Shown: positions 1 to 13,104, numbered from the stretch's first letter. The stretch is 64,000 nt of DNA from Cristatella mucedo (GCA_009760855.2 WPIO01000003.1:1662001-1726000), one strand, 5' to 3'. Numbers and translations are program-made. The notes: generated from the letters alone by a model not told the origin.

Positions 1-404
1 GTAAATGCACCACGATGACTTCGGCGCAGATGTGACGACGGAGGCTCACAAACGGACCGAATAACATCTCTAGTTTCTAAATACCGGGATTGGCCTTATT
101 GTCAAAAACTATGGAAGTTCCAAAAAGCTTCTGCCGCTGCACTAAAACTATTGAGGCTCAAAAAAATGACATCAATAACGAGGCTGAGTTACGATATCTT
201 GTAGTTCTCAATACTCTGAATCCCTCTATCCTAAAGCGTGATGAAGTAAAATTGTGCTGAAGCAATAGTATAATCATGTTCATATGCTGCCACACATTAA
301 TAGTAATCTTTTCAAAACTATATGCCAATTTGTGTTCCTAAGTGGTAGGCGTCATTTATGAATTAAGTATGCCTCAAAATCACGGAGACAGACCCTTATT
401 CCTT
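1..404. other. no gene seen
   Basis: This is AT-leaning DNA with stop codons in all frames at short spacing. I see no exon, RNA gene or recognisable repeat before the first L2-2 tail. Confidence 0.5.
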
Positions 405-642
405 TCAAAAGTCCGTGTGATTTGTCCTTAATGTGTTTATGCATGCTGACAGTGTTGCATGCTGCCACTAACCCATACTTGCATGTTGACCCTGTGCATA
501 TCAACACTAAGCATATTATTCTTGGTGTGTATTGAGTATGCTACCACTAACCATTCGATCGTGCTTCCTTTGCAGCAATTGTAAAGCACCTAGAAAAAAA
601 CTGAGTTCTCTGAGAGCACTGTGTCAAGTGTATTATTCTTAA
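405..642 (+). mobile_element. L2-2 3' tail, copy A
   Basis: A 5'-truncated 3' end of the L2-2 retrotransposon family. It has the family's alternating motif (GCATGCTGAC, then TGCTGCCACTAACC, twice over), then CAGCAATTGTAAAGCACC, a diverged terminal stem-loop and a TATTATTCTT tail. The same order of motifs recurs at 5250, 30074, 20826 (minus) and 48818 (minus). It holds no coding sequence. Confidence 0.75.
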
Positions 643-984
643 GGCAGACTATGAGCTAAAGACAAATCGTATCTGATGTAAAAGGAAACAAAATGGCAGC
701 AAAGGTCGAGGTCATGCATGCTTCAAACCCGAGTAAACTACTGGTCGTGCATGTTGGCCTAGAGAGGCAGTAAGCATGCCATAGCAGCTGGAAGTAGCAA
801 ATAATAGCAATGGGCTCATTAAAAAATACCCGTGAGTGGAGGACAAGAGGCATTAGCTGCAGCTATTGTCACAAAAAGTGATGATTGCTGTCCAGGTAAC
901 ACCGTAACTAATACAGCAGCTAGCCACCACGAGCAAGCTCCCACACTGCCATTGCAGTAACCGATGCCGGGCTCTCTGCAACGA
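643..984. other. no gene seen
   Basis: No conserved coding frame, RNA gene or repeat is recognised in this stretch. Confidence 0.45.
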
Positions 985-1155
985 TGCCGGTGTAACATGC
1001 CAGAGTATACCCTGCCCAGACTATACTCAGGGTTAAAAACGGCCTAGACCACTTTCTAACCAGGGTGTAAAATAGGCCAGGTCAAATTGTAACCGGCCAG
1101 GACACAATATATCCCGTCTAAAAGATTATACAGGGCACACAATTCAGCAAACAAT
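985..1155 (+). repeat. dispersed repeat, first of a pair
   Basis: About 160 bp, similar in order of motifs to 3165-3315. Both have CGGTGTAACA, then CCAG(A/G)GTATA, a CGGCCTAG/CAGCCTAGG segment, GGTGT(G)TAAAA, a GGCCA-type segment and ATATATxCC(T)CGTCT. The two copies are diverged and in the same orientation. The unit resembles no family I know. Confidence 0.6.
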
Positions 1156-3164
1156 TAAGGATGTACTTATATGTCATTTCACGATCAGGACGTAATTCAA
1201 TTGATGTTAACCCGCTTCCGGTGACAAATCTACTAACTTCAAGTGTTGTGGTACAGTTAAAATCAGAAAGGACAGCAAATAATTTAAAATTCATGTGTTT
1301 TTACTGTGAAGCTAACTTAAGATTACCACTCAAGATTGTTCAGAAATGATCAGATGCTTACTGCCTGTGGCTGTGCTACCAATAGCTATCTCGATGGGGT
1401 CCTCAAACGTGGCTCTCCATCACCTATTCACCATTCTGTGCTGATTAACGGCGTTTAAAGTCGGTATATCATGTTACAAGCTCTTCCCTCGCTCTTCTGA
1501 GTGAGCTGCCACAGTCTCCTGGATTTTTCAAGATGAACATTGAGGATACGGACTTTTAGCGACATTCTGCATCCCATATTTAGGCTTTAGTTCTTTACGA
1601 CAGCCTGAACCATTCGCTCATATTTTCTAGTTCTGTAATTGCACGGACAGACGTGAACTACTGAAAAATTAATCCAGGCAGCTTTCTCAGTCTTGTTTTT
1701 CTTCTTGGCGAATTCTTCACACTCTTTGATCTTTTCTATTCTTCGTACCACAGCGATATTTGCTTTGACTTCTACGTCTAAAAGCTGTGGAAAGATAAAA
1801 CTCTCTTTGGTGGGACTTAAAAGCTGCTTCAAGAGCCGAGACAATTAGCTTAATGAGGCCTAACTAGATGTGCAGTGAGGTCGCATCAGCACCTTCCGAG
1901 GGGCTACTACCATCTCCCACTTGACACTTGGTCAAACAAAACTTGGTCTGTAGACTGGTCACCTTTTTGAAAGTGCCTACTCTTTAGTGTCATTACTGTA
2001 TCACTAAAAAAGAAGACATCGATAATTCCATGAAAGTGCCTTGGAAGCCTATCGCGAACGACATTTACTTTGAAGACTCAAATGACCTCCTAACATTAGT
2101 CGCCATTCTTGAATGCAATCAGCAACACCTTGACATTGGTATTGTCTTAATTGAAGTGCACAGAGTTCGCTGTGGGGAGAGACATGTACTCGTTTATAAA
2201 TAGGCGCCATCCACGAAGATTATACGTGATTCTCGTAGTCTCAAATAGACTGGGTGCATTGTTGCAGAAGCACAGCACATCTTGAGCTGACTTGCCTGGT
2301 TATGAATTGTAAATAAGTAGCCTACAAAAACCCCTCTGAAGAACGCATGGGCAAGACGTTAGGCTAAGGACTTGCTCATACTGTGTGATGACAAAACAAC
2401 CTACTAGCTATGGGCGAATCAAGCGCGATTCGGAAATTAGAAAACCTGAAGCTCAAAATTGGCTCTACCAAAATATCTCCCGCTGAACCTGCATAAAATA
2501 TAGATGTTCTGATACAAAGTGAAATTTCATTAGACGACCATCAGCTCTAAAGTCATGTCCGATGACATTCAGATACATAACCTCGCTAAAGTTCGGGCTC
2601 GCTTAGACATGGATACTCCATCGAAATTGGTTTGTGCATATGTGAACATCCCGACTCGATTTCTGCAAGCCTCTGCTTGCTAGGTACTCCTACTTCGCGC
2701 ATACCCACTTAACACCACCCACCAGCTCGCCACCTCGGAAGCTTAAGCCGCTGGCCCGACTGAATAATCTCTTGTAAACTTAATGATGACCCTAATCGCC
2801 ATTTCAGTGGACCATTTGTGGTACCAGTCATGCAAAATTTGGATCTCGTGCATGCAGCTTTAGGAACACCTCCATCATTAATCCTGATTGTGTGTATTGA
2901 AGTTAGCAGCTGATTCAAGCTCTTCAGGAAAACATGGACGGGACATACATGAGATGGCATTTCGGTTAACTAGGTCTTTGAAATGCACAAGGCAACCTTG
3001 ACCCCAGGCGATGGTCGGTGCAGCCCCCTGAAAAGGAAAAGAGGAATCTGGTATATCTGGCCAACTCTGGACACTTAATATTTAAAGTATGTATCGACTA
3101 AAAGCACCGAAGAGACTTGTGTTGAAATTTGTGCAGAGCTGATAGCTCGATAGGCCGACCGTGC
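1156..3164. other. intergenic, no supported gene
   Basis: About 2 kb. A short minus-strand open frame at 1587-1844 includes a lysine-rich stretch, but it matches no family I know and has no convincing splice context. I see no TATA, tRNA-like box or repeat that I can name. Confidence 0.45.
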
Positions 3165-3315
3165 TGCAGTCCCGGTGTAACAGCCCAGGGTATATGCTGG
3201 CTCAAAGCAGCCTAGGCTACTTTATACCCGGTGTGTAAAAGTAGCTGGGCCAAACTGTGCCCCACCAGGCAAGAATATATACCTCGTCTGAAAGTTGAAG
3301 CATACAGCGAATATT
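3165..3315 (+). repeat. dispersed repeat, second of a pair
   Basis: The partner of 985-1155, about 2.18 kb downstream in the same orientation. I saw no similarity between the flanks of the two copies, so this looks like a dispersed element rather than a tandem duplication of the interval. Confidence 0.6.
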
Positions 3316-3886
3316 TTAACAACTCTTTTATTTTTTATTGTTCACATGCAATTATCTAAACAGAGACCATTCGCAACAAATTTCAGCTGATATTTGACAC
3401 AAAACTTGTGTCGATGTCTAAAAAGCGAATAAATGAAAGTTGGAATTTTAATTTGATCAATTAAATCAGTTTAAGAAGCAGTTCAAGCTGTGTTTACGAT
3501 CTGCTTCGCCGCGAAACCAAAGACAAATTTGAAAACAGCATGCGGTTTTGTGGATTTAAAGCCGAGCAGCAAAGATCCCGCTGGAGAGAGGACGTCGATA
3601 CGGGCGGCTGCCCTTGTAATCGGAATTTGAATCATGGGTTCTCAAGATTCCTTATTAAATCAGGGCCCCTCTCCGAATTACGCAGTATGCAGTGGACATC
3701 TTTTACGGACAGTAACTGTGCAGATTCACATTGACTAGGAGCATTGCTATGCTAGAGAGTTGCCTTCAGCCGATTAAGAGCCCGGGGGGCGCTCTGCGCT
3801 CATACGTCAGCCAACATTCCGACTTAAGAAACAGTTTGCGAAAAAGACGAGGCAGGTGAGACATCGGAGTAATGAGTGCCCTAAGA
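3316..3886. other. no gene seen
   Basis: AT-rich DNA followed by mixed sequence. No exon or repeat is supported. Confidence 0.4.
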
Positions 3887-4060
3887 TTGGTGAGCCATGA
3901 CGTCATACTAGGTATGGAGGTTGCTTTCCACGACGTTGGTTCCGAGGTCATGAGTTCGAACGCTGCAGGGGCCGATCCTTTGTAGCCGCTGCAAGTGGTG
4001 ATGGTAGCTGTAAAGGCTTTTCTGTTGCTATTCAAAGGAGGCTGTTAAATCAGCTAGTAT
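3887..4060 (+). mobile_element. SINE1, tRNA-derived, diverged
   Basis: This matches the reverse complement of 43405-43595 along most of its length. Shared motifs are GTGAGCCxTGA, CTAGGTA, a B-box-like GAGTTCGAACGC, CCGCTGCAAG, GTAAAGGCTTTTCTG and CTATTCAAA. The region that should form the Pol III A and B boxes has decayed here (the consensus GGTTCGAxTCC is broken), so this copy is probably dead. The tRNA origin is inferred from the better-preserved minus-strand copy. Confidence 0.7.
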
Positions 4061-4881
4061 TTTAAGATTAGAAAGGGGGAGAGAGGAGAATTGATGAGCC
4101 AGGGTCGGAGCAGGGGCAGATGTGTGAACCATTCCGTAATGATTCACGTGTATATCGCTCAAAACCATTGATTTTGATATGACGGGACCTAACTTGGCCT
4201 AAAGGGGAATAAACGGTCAAGGCCATTTAGCCGTGGTAATACTTCGACGTGGGTTATACACTATTCTAGTAAATAGGATTGCAGAGTTCTGAGAGCTCCA
4301 GGCCGACCCAGCTGCTGTTGACCTGGATTACTGTCAAGTTTGTGCTTATGCATTGTGGAAGTTTTGATCATGGGTGACTTACAACTACTTTGGGGCCGAC
4401 TGCAGATTCTCTCTAACAATAACCAATATAGTCCAAAATCTTAGTTATCGTCTCCACTTACGACCTGGCTGCTTTTTCATGTTACATTAATTTGTGCTAG
4501 CATTTCCAATTCAGATATAAATCACTGCATTTATGTGCATTACAAGAGAAATAGCTGATTTCCAAGAAACAATTTTGTTGTTGAAAACTGTATTCATTGA
4601 GTGCATAAAAATCTTAAGTCAATGTCAGTAAAATTTTGAGTTTTTAGCGTAGATCTGGCTGATACAGATTTCGCGAGGACCCTATTCATAACATGTGGAG
4701 GCCTACCACATTAAAATTAAACTTCCAGCCTTGCCCTAGGAGTGTGCAGATGCTAGCACTTCTTAACCTCAGTCAGAAGTGTTTGAGTCTCGAATTAGTC
4801 AATCCGTTATTGAGTGATGCAAGCGTAGTGGCAGCCATTATGCCTCACCGGATAAGAGTATATTACTTTATAAATGTAAGT
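4061..4881. other. no gene seen
   Basis: Mixed sequence without a recognisable exon. The open frame that runs into the CA repeat encodes only a Thr/His repeat and is not a gene. Confidence 0.45.
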
Positions 4882-4993
<112 letters not shown>

Positions 4994-5029
4994 TTAATTC
5001 ATTGTCACAGCACCCTAATGTAAACTAAT

Positions 5030-5150
5030 CAATTTTCAAGTGCTTCGAACATGCCAAGTGGCTTAAGCTAACGACCTCGGTCATCAGATGCGTTCACCTT
5101 GCCCTTAGTCGAGGATAGCACTCTAACAACTGGGCCAAATCAGAGTTATT
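5030..5150 (-). mobile_element. decayed tRNA-derived SINE fragment
   Basis: Read on the minus strand it begins TTTGGCCCAGTTGTTAGAGTG, a good Pol III A-box context. CCGAGGTCGT follows, which in the other SINEs lies just before the B box, but the B box itself is lost. This fits SINE2 or a relative. It is not a tRNA gene because the arms do not pair. Confidence 0.5.
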
Positions 5151-5249
5151 TATCCTTCGGCGCTCTCCTAACATGTTTTTGAAATAAACCGTCTATTAAA
5201 AAACCATTATGTTGTTACGAATATCATGTATTTACGACAGCATTCAGTA

Positions 5250-5485
5250 GGTCCCTGAGATTCGTCCTTCATGTGCTATGCGTGCTGACACTGTGCATGC
5301 TGCCACTAACCACATTTTCATGCTGACCCTGTGCATGTCACCCCTAACCATGTTATTCATGTTGTTTATCAAGCATTGTATTACTCACCATTCAATTGCA
5401 TTTTCCTTTGCAGCAAATGTAAAACGCCTAGAAAGATATAGAGTTCTCAGAGGCGCTTTATCAAGTGCATTATAATTATTATGTA
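5250..5485 (+). mobile_element. L2-2 3' tail, copy B
   Basis: One of the better-preserved L2-2 tails. It has GCATGCTGCCACTAACCACA, ATGCTGACCCTGTGCATGTC, CACCATTCAATTGCATTTTC, GCAAATGTAAAACGCC, then the stem-loop and an ATTATAATTATT end. No coding part is present, so this is a 5'-truncated insertion. Confidence 0.8.
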
Positions 5486-6091
5486 TACTTGTGTTTTATA
5501 CAAGAACTCTCTTAAGTTCATCCTAGTCACGAAGGCTGTTATGAATTGTTTGCTTAGGAACTAGCATAATTCTGTGAGGCTAGATAAGTTTGGTCAAAAA
5601 ATTATGCACAGTTTCACAGTCAGCTATATGAATGGTATTCAATATTCATTGCACTCAATTCCAAAGTCTTCGGATAAGCTGAAAATGTATGCTTAAATGG
5701 TGTCTTAGAACTTAGAAGTAGACCATGATTGCCTACAGGCTCTTTACCGTTAAAGATGTTATTGATGTCCCACATTTGCTGAAATTTGTTAATTCCAGTC
5801 GTCTTGTGGTAGTAGCAATTTAGCTATCTCCTGGTCCCGAATGGATTATTTGATCGAAGCAGTAACTAGAACACAAGTTTCAGTAATGCCACACGTTTTA
5901 AGTGGCAATTATGACTTGCCAAAGGCAGAATTCCCTACTAAGATGTCAATCTCTTCTTCCGGATGCCGTAGGTCCCTTTCAAATTCACGTCCCGCTTTAA
6001 TGCAGTCAGCGAGCTGGCTCTGATGCGAAAGGCCCGACAAAGCTGGTGCTCGCCGTGGGGGGACCGGCAAGGCAGCTGGGCGGCCTCTCAC
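5486..6091. other. no separate gene; downstream of exon candidate
   Basis: AT-rich sequence from 5486 to about 5900. From 5909 to 6091 the minus-strand frame of the exon candidate at 6092-6337 continues past its splice donor. I read that part as intron. Confidence 0.4.
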
Positions 6092-6337
6092 CTGTCCACT
6101 GCAGGCGTCCATTAGAGCGACGAGTTGCTGCATCGGCTTCGAAGATCCAGGGACGATGAGGACGGCAGATAGACGGTATATCAGTCTGGTTTTGTTGATT
6201 TGCCCACCAGTGTAATAAGCGAGAGTGTATTCCTCGTTCTGAAACAGATGTGTCTCAGGTCTGGCAGTGACTACGCACGTGCTGACTGTAATGTCACGAC
6301 CTTTGGCAGCCCAGTCGGTCCGCAAGCTCGCCATCAT
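6092..6337 (-). CDS. candidate internal or first coding exon, unknown product
   Basis: On the minus strand, tandem ATG codons at 6337 and 6334 open 82 codons that end exactly at CAG|GTGAG (donor at 6087-6091), giving a phase-0 exon. The encoded stretch begins MMASLRTDW and ends LVALMDACSGQ, with mixed composition and no low complexity. Upstream the context is AT-rich with AAATAAATACAG, so a splice acceptor ending at that AG is also possible. I do not recognise the protein, and no partner exon is identified. It could be a real exon of a gene lying to the left, or a chance open frame. Confidence 0.28.
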
Positions 6338-8562
6338 CTCCGGTCCCTGTATTTATTTTCGCGTTCAACAACATCAAACGGAACCAAAACCACAAGCAAT
6401 TCAAATTTAAGATGAAAATTAAAAATTTTATCAAAATTACTCAAAACCTTAATAATTAGAGACATTACATGAGAAAGTTAACGACAAACCTGTGAGCTGA
6501 CACAAAATCCCTTACTTTATTAATTTGAGAAGACGAGTACCCGCCCCGTGTTTCCTTTCAAAACTTAAGGTAAGTTTGACCGTAACATCGGTAGGGAAAG
6601 CTGTGGGATGCCACGAGTATGTGGACCCAGGTTCTATCAATCACTTTGCAAAGCCTACGTACACGAAAGATACTTACGCTCAGGTATTTTCGCAGATTGC
6701 ACACCTTGAACTCTTGAGCAAGGATGTAAAATGCTTTTCGCGTTGATGTTGGAGAGCTGCAGTTACCGTCGACGACGACGTCAAAACCACCACCGTCCCA
6801 ACTACCAGTCGGTGTGCCGTTGGAGTAAAACTCTGCTGTTAATCTGCTGTCGTATATAGTTATATTATTGATGGTTGGTTGATATTTAGCCTAAAAAATC
6901 AATTCGACCATACGTTCGTATAGTGGAGAAATTTTGAAAATTAACTCGATTTAATTGTACAGAAGCAAAAACCGTGGCTATAGACTCAATGCGAAAAGAA
7001 TTAGCTTTGTGCGCCTTAATATTCCTTCGTTGGACTCCAAGGGCTGCCTGCACCTTCAAAACATTGTAGCCGCGAGCTACCAGGATTATGTCAAGTACGG
7101 TCCGACCTTGACCTTTTTGGAGGCATGCAGTCACAAAAAAGTGAACAGGAGCTTTTGCTCCCTGGGCCCCTTTTCCCGAAGTCCACAATTGGTACCGTAT
7201 AAGTTTTAGGTAGCGTGTCGGTCACTCCCGGATGCAGCAAGCTAACGAACAACCACATTCAATTCATATCCGGAACAAGAAGAGAGAGATACTGCAAACG
7301 CATTTTTTATTTATTTATAGATATTGCAAACGTTTCTAACCGGACAAGGCACGTTCAGCTTGACCTATGCGTGTTACTGAACCGACTAAGAAGTACGGAT
7401 TGTGTGGTCTTTTTAACACAGGTCGCACGACATCGCTCACAGTATAGTATGAAGTAGCCTAAGAAAATTGCTCTAGATAGAAACGCTGTGCAGTAACAGA
7501 CATTGACCGCAGTCAACGACAGCAGGGGCTTCTCGCTGCCGAACGGCATGCATATTTTTCTTAACGTATAAGCACGCTAAGGCAAATTTTAAGCAGAAGG
7601 ATTTGAGGCTGCGAGATACAGGTAAGGTTTCAGCTCCATAGACAGCGTGAAGTCAGGGATGTCGAGATGTCAGTCGGGAAGAAATTTCGAGCTGTGGGAG
7701 GTCAGGACCTCAAGCAGCTTGGTCTCTAAAGTATTCTAGATTCTTCAGAGGCACCGTCAAACAGCTCTCAAGGCAGAGAAGCGTGTGCTAAAGTTACTAA
7801 ATCAATCGCTCCAAAATGAGACTCCGTGGTTGTGCTAGATGTAGACTCTGTACTAATGATGTAATCCTCACAGACATTTACCGTAGACCGCCAGTAACAA
7901 AGTTTGGCCTTTTGTCTTGGCCGACGTTTACTTTGAGATACGACTGATCAAACTATTTTGGTGATGTGCCATTCATCTGCACTACCGTGCGATGGGCCCG
8001 GTGAAAAATAAGTTTTAGCTGATTCAGCAGCCCTATTTACATGATGGAAGAACCGCTTTCGGTGCACAACAACTGGGGACTCGACCCGTCGATCTGGATC
8101 GTGAAGCTGAGCGCCGTGCGCCTAGGATATGACCCAGTGACAGATCGCAGCAGTTGAAGCGAACAGCCGCCCGCCGATCTCCCGAGCCAGTCACAGGCTG
8201 TCACCGGACCTGTCGCTAGCCTAGGCAGCCTCGACGGCCACACTGAGCTGACTGAGCCAAGCTCAACCAGGCTCAGTCAGGTGACCGTTCTTATCGTCTT
8301 TAGAAAAGGGCCAGAAAATGCTAATGTATGAAAGGCTAAAGAACTATTAAAACGTGAAAGGTTGTGAATGGTCGTCATACTGTAGCAAAAAGGTGTTGCT
8401 GTGAGCTTCAACTGAAAGAGCGACTTCAGCCCAAGCTTGACGAGAGCACCATGGTAAGTGAAAACCGTTCGTTTCCCGCTAAGAGGCTCTCGGTGGGGGC
8501 TGACTCCAACCGCTTGTTTTCCAGCTGCAGATCATCTGCAGCACTGAGACCGTGGATCTTTT
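6338..8562. other. intergenic, no supported gene
   Basis: About 2.2 kb of mixed sequence. Several frames of 60-100 codons overlap on opposite strands near 6886-7209, with no family resemblance and no splice logic. I leave them out. No repeat family is recognised. Confidence 0.4.
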
Positions 8563-9780
<1,218 letters not shown>

Positions 9781-10326
9781 TGCTTTGACGCTAGTTCTGC
9801 CATTCAGAAGCTGAACACGAGAGACTTCCGAGTTCGGAGCACTTCTCATGGTGGATATAGCGTGTCCACACTGGGTGGCTGGCTGCGAAACATGGCCGTC
9901 CGATAGCAGTCCTTGTAGCTAAGGTAAAACAGAGGCCGTCGGTGGCAGCGACGAAACGAGTAAAAATCCCCACACCAGAAGAGAGCGATCTCGAGCTCAG
10001 ATTGGCCAGATGGACACAAGGGACCCCTGCTGTAGGGATGGAGAGGAACCCTGGGAAAAAGTCGAGCAAAGCCCAACTGGCCGGATGCGGGCTGCGTGTG
10101 GGCTCCAACACTGAGCCCTCTGAGGAAAGCTAGCGGAGGGTGAGGAGGTGGAGGAGTAGGAGGCAGCCGCTAGGCTCGCCCCGTGACCTCTCCCACGTGT
10201 CCCTGCCCTGCCCCTCGACTTCTCGTGCTGCTGCAACGCCTGGCCAGCGGTCTGGAAGTCAGTCTTCGGGTCCTCTGCCAAGGCACGTGATCAGCCTGGC
10301 TCGGAATAGAGGAAACGCGGGCGAGA
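9781..10326. other. CpG-richer block with overlapping open frames
   Basis: GC rises from about 9,880 and several frames on both strands are open at once. That is expected in GC-rich DNA and does not show which, if any, is coding. The block leads into the exon candidate at 10327-10492 and may be its 5' flank. Confidence 0.4.
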
Positions 10327-10492
10327 GTGCGGGAGGTAAGGCTTACCACAACGGTGCTCCTTCTGGTGACGGTTTGCCTGATGCTGACGAGCTCGATCTG
10401 CGGTTTGATCTGCAGCAAGCCTCTTAGCTGGGAGGCGGCGAAATCGGCGAGCGGCCAGCCGTCCGACGACTGCGTCCAGTTCATCGATACAG
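10327..10492 (+). CDS. candidate exon with signal-peptide-like stretch
   Basis: The frame encodes a basic start (REVRLTTT), a hydrophobic core (VLLLVTVCLML) and a small-residue cleavage-like region (SSICG). About 25 polar residues follow, then GATACAG|GTACGG, a plausible phase-1 splice donor after 10492. No ATG precedes the hydrophobic core: the frame is open from 10291, after a TGA at 10288, but starts only with GTG. If real, it needs an upstream exon supplying the ATG; otherwise it is a chance frame. The product is unknown. Confidence 0.2.
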
Positions 10493-10570
10493 GTACGGAT
10501 GTGGCTTCTTCGTCTGCATCTACAAAGAGCCACGGAGAACTCTTTTTCTTAATCAAAACTTTCTCAAAAT

Positions 10571-10800
10571 AGGGTGGCGATAACAGCTATCTTTTAATTA
10601 TAGATAGAAGTTTGCGTCGCACAAAAGCTGGAAAGCCCAGCCCTCTAAATTGGCCGGTCCGGAATAGGTCTTGTGGCTTGTGTAAGCAGTCAGAGATGGT
10701 ATTCAAAAATGAGCTCTCGCTTGTTCACCAGATTTTCTGCATTAAAACATTATGTCACGCATGCTTTCGGGAAGGTAACTTTTCTAAATCAGCCAAATTA
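10571..10800. other. short unassigned stretch
   Basis: AT-rich sequence between the exon candidate and the L2-2 tail. Nothing is recognised. Confidence 0.4.
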
Positions 10801-12862
10801 GTCTACACAATTTTAATAATAATAGTAATAATCTTGATTAAGTACGCTCCATAGAACTCAATCTCCTTCAAGGCGCACAGGGCAACAAGCACAGGGTCAG
10901 ATCGCAAGTATGGTTAGTAGCAGCATGCACAGTGTCAGCATGCAGAAGCACATAAAGGATGAATCACCGGGACCCACTAAATTCTGTTATAAATAGGTGC
11001 GTTTTTAATACTTTTTCAAATATAGTCAAGTCAGGGGATGTCGTGATGCAATTCGGGAGGGGGTGCCAGGCTGGGTGAGCATGCAAACTAAATGTACGGT
11101 CTCCAAAGGCTTTGAGGTTTGTACGAGGTATAGGTAAATAGTTAGTTTCCAAAAAGCGTGTGGTACGATGCTTAGCGTGGTGGAGGAGTAGATCTGATAG
11201 GTAGGCTGAAGCCAAAGAATGAAGGGACCTAAAAGTGAGCGACAAAACCTTGAAGTCGATCCGTTGCTTGACTGGTAGCCCATGCAGGTCGGCGAGAAGT
11301 GGTTGAGGTGGCAGCAGAGACGCTCACAACACACAAGTATAGCTGCAAAGTTTTGCACCAGCTGCACACACCTGACTGCAGAGGCCGGAAGGCAAGCAGG
11401 CAGTAAGATACAGAAGTCAAGACGGGATGTCACAAATGCATGGGCAGACTTAGATTTATTCCTATCTACACAAGCCCGAATTGCAGCAATATCCTGTAGC
11501 TGAAAGTAGGCAGACTTGATTGTGGTGCTGATATGGTCGTCTAACGAAAGGTCACTTTGGAACATGACACCTAGATTTCGAGTTGATTACCGGGACATGA
11601 GGTTGGCAGAGCCAATTTTGAGCGACAGCCTTTCCAATTTCTGAATCACATGTAGTTTGCCATAGCTAAATATATAATTTATTTCGCTTATATATATAAT
11701 TCGTTTATATAGCGCCCCAAGAGAGCTTAATCTCTATTCGGACGCTTCACATATGCCTCGGGGCTCGAGCCCACGACCTCAGTCAGACCTCGGTCGGGGC
11801 GAGCACCTTAACCGCTAGACCAAACCATCTCAATAGTAAGTAAGTTTTACCATCATTTAATTTAAGAAAATTGGCTACATCCATGTTCGGACGTCGTTGA
11901 TATATGCAGCAAGGGAGTAGAGAGACTTCGAGGTGCTCGAAGGAAGGTTCAAATCAATTTGCAGCTGAGTATCATCCGCATAGAAATGGAAGCCTAGATT
12001 GTGCTTGGCAATCATATCAGCAAAAGGGAGAGTATAAGCATTTGGAAGAACCGGACCAAGCATGCAGCCCTGAGGTACTCCATATTTTAGAGGTACCTTG
12101 GACGATCTTTGTCCGTTCACATCAACACTCTGGAGTCTCCCACTGAGATAGGACCTGAACCATTGCAACGCAATACCTGCAATGAGCTGGCGAGATGAGA
12201 GGCACCCAAGAAAGACTTGGTGATTGATGGTATCAACGGCTGCCGAATTATCGACAAATACAACACAGATACTCTACCCATGTCTGCATTCCTAAGTAGG
12301 TCATTGTACACCAAAGCAATGCAGATTCTATGGAGTGATTAGCTCTAAAAACCAGACTGGAACTTACTAGCAAGGCTTAAACTTTCAATATATGAGTTCC
12401 AGTGTCTTTGATAGGAATGGCAGAAGGGAGACTTGACATTAGTTATTCAAGTTTCCTTGATCTAATGCTGCTTTCTTGGGTAGTGGCCTTGCTACAGCTT
12501 TTCTGAAAGGTTCTGGGACTTGATCTGAGGCTGATGACATATTAATGATGTTAGTTATGCATGGAAGCAGCGGATCAATGCAGCGTAGGAGCAGGACGGT
12601 GGAATTAGGGTCCAAATGGCTTGCTGTCTTCGTTGATTGGGATATGATCTTCAGGACGAGATCACTAGCACCCTGCTTGAATGTAGACATTTAGGTGCAT
12701 CGACAAATTGAGGGACGGCATTCAAGGGGGGATGCTGCCATTGTGTGGACCTATCTATCTTCTGGTCAAAGAATTGAGAGAAGCGATCAGCCGGACCATC
12801 ACAGGGACCGTCGAGTATTTTGGGAGCGGTTGAGGAAATGGGGGAAATTTCTGCTCGTGTTG
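10801..12862 (-). mobile_element. L2-2 retrotransposon, 5'-truncated and decayed
   Basis: A non-LTR retrotransposon of L2/CR1-like type on the minus strand. From its 5' side I can read a linker with DRFSQFFDQKI (about 12780), SDQVPEPFRKAVARPLPKKA (about 12500), reverse transcriptase motif B GVPQG near 12085, and the catalytic motif YADDTQLQ near 11980. The C-terminal region near 11026-11565 includes LERLSLK, HFSPTCMGYQ and SRHPL. The endonuclease is absent. Stops and frameshifts break it repeatedly. SINE2 is inserted at 11683-11835. The 3' tail (10801-10975) holds GCATGCTGACAC, a decayed stem-loop and an ATT-type run. It is not functional. Confidence 0.85.
11683..11835 (-). mobile_element. 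SINE2, tRNA-derived, inserted in L2-2
   Basis: Read on the minus strand: an A box TGGTCTAGCGG (11812-11822) with TTAAGGTGCTCG after it, and a B-box-like GGGCTCGAGCCC (11761-11772). A tail follows with AGAGATTAAGCTCTCTTGG and GGCGCTATATAAA. The head looks like a tRNA. The tail copies the sequence and stem-loop of the L2-2 3' end. The L2-2 coding region stops on one side (FLKLNDGKTYLL) and resumes on the other, so this is an insertion. Confidence 0.85.
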
Positions 12863-12950
12863 AAGCTTTCGTAATTCTTTCTCTCAAACGTACAGAAATA
12901 TACACACAGACAGAAACACTAACACTGACGCACACACAAAACACATACAC

Positions 12951-13090
<140 letters not shown>

Positions 13091-13104
13091 TCTAGTTGTC
13101 CCTC

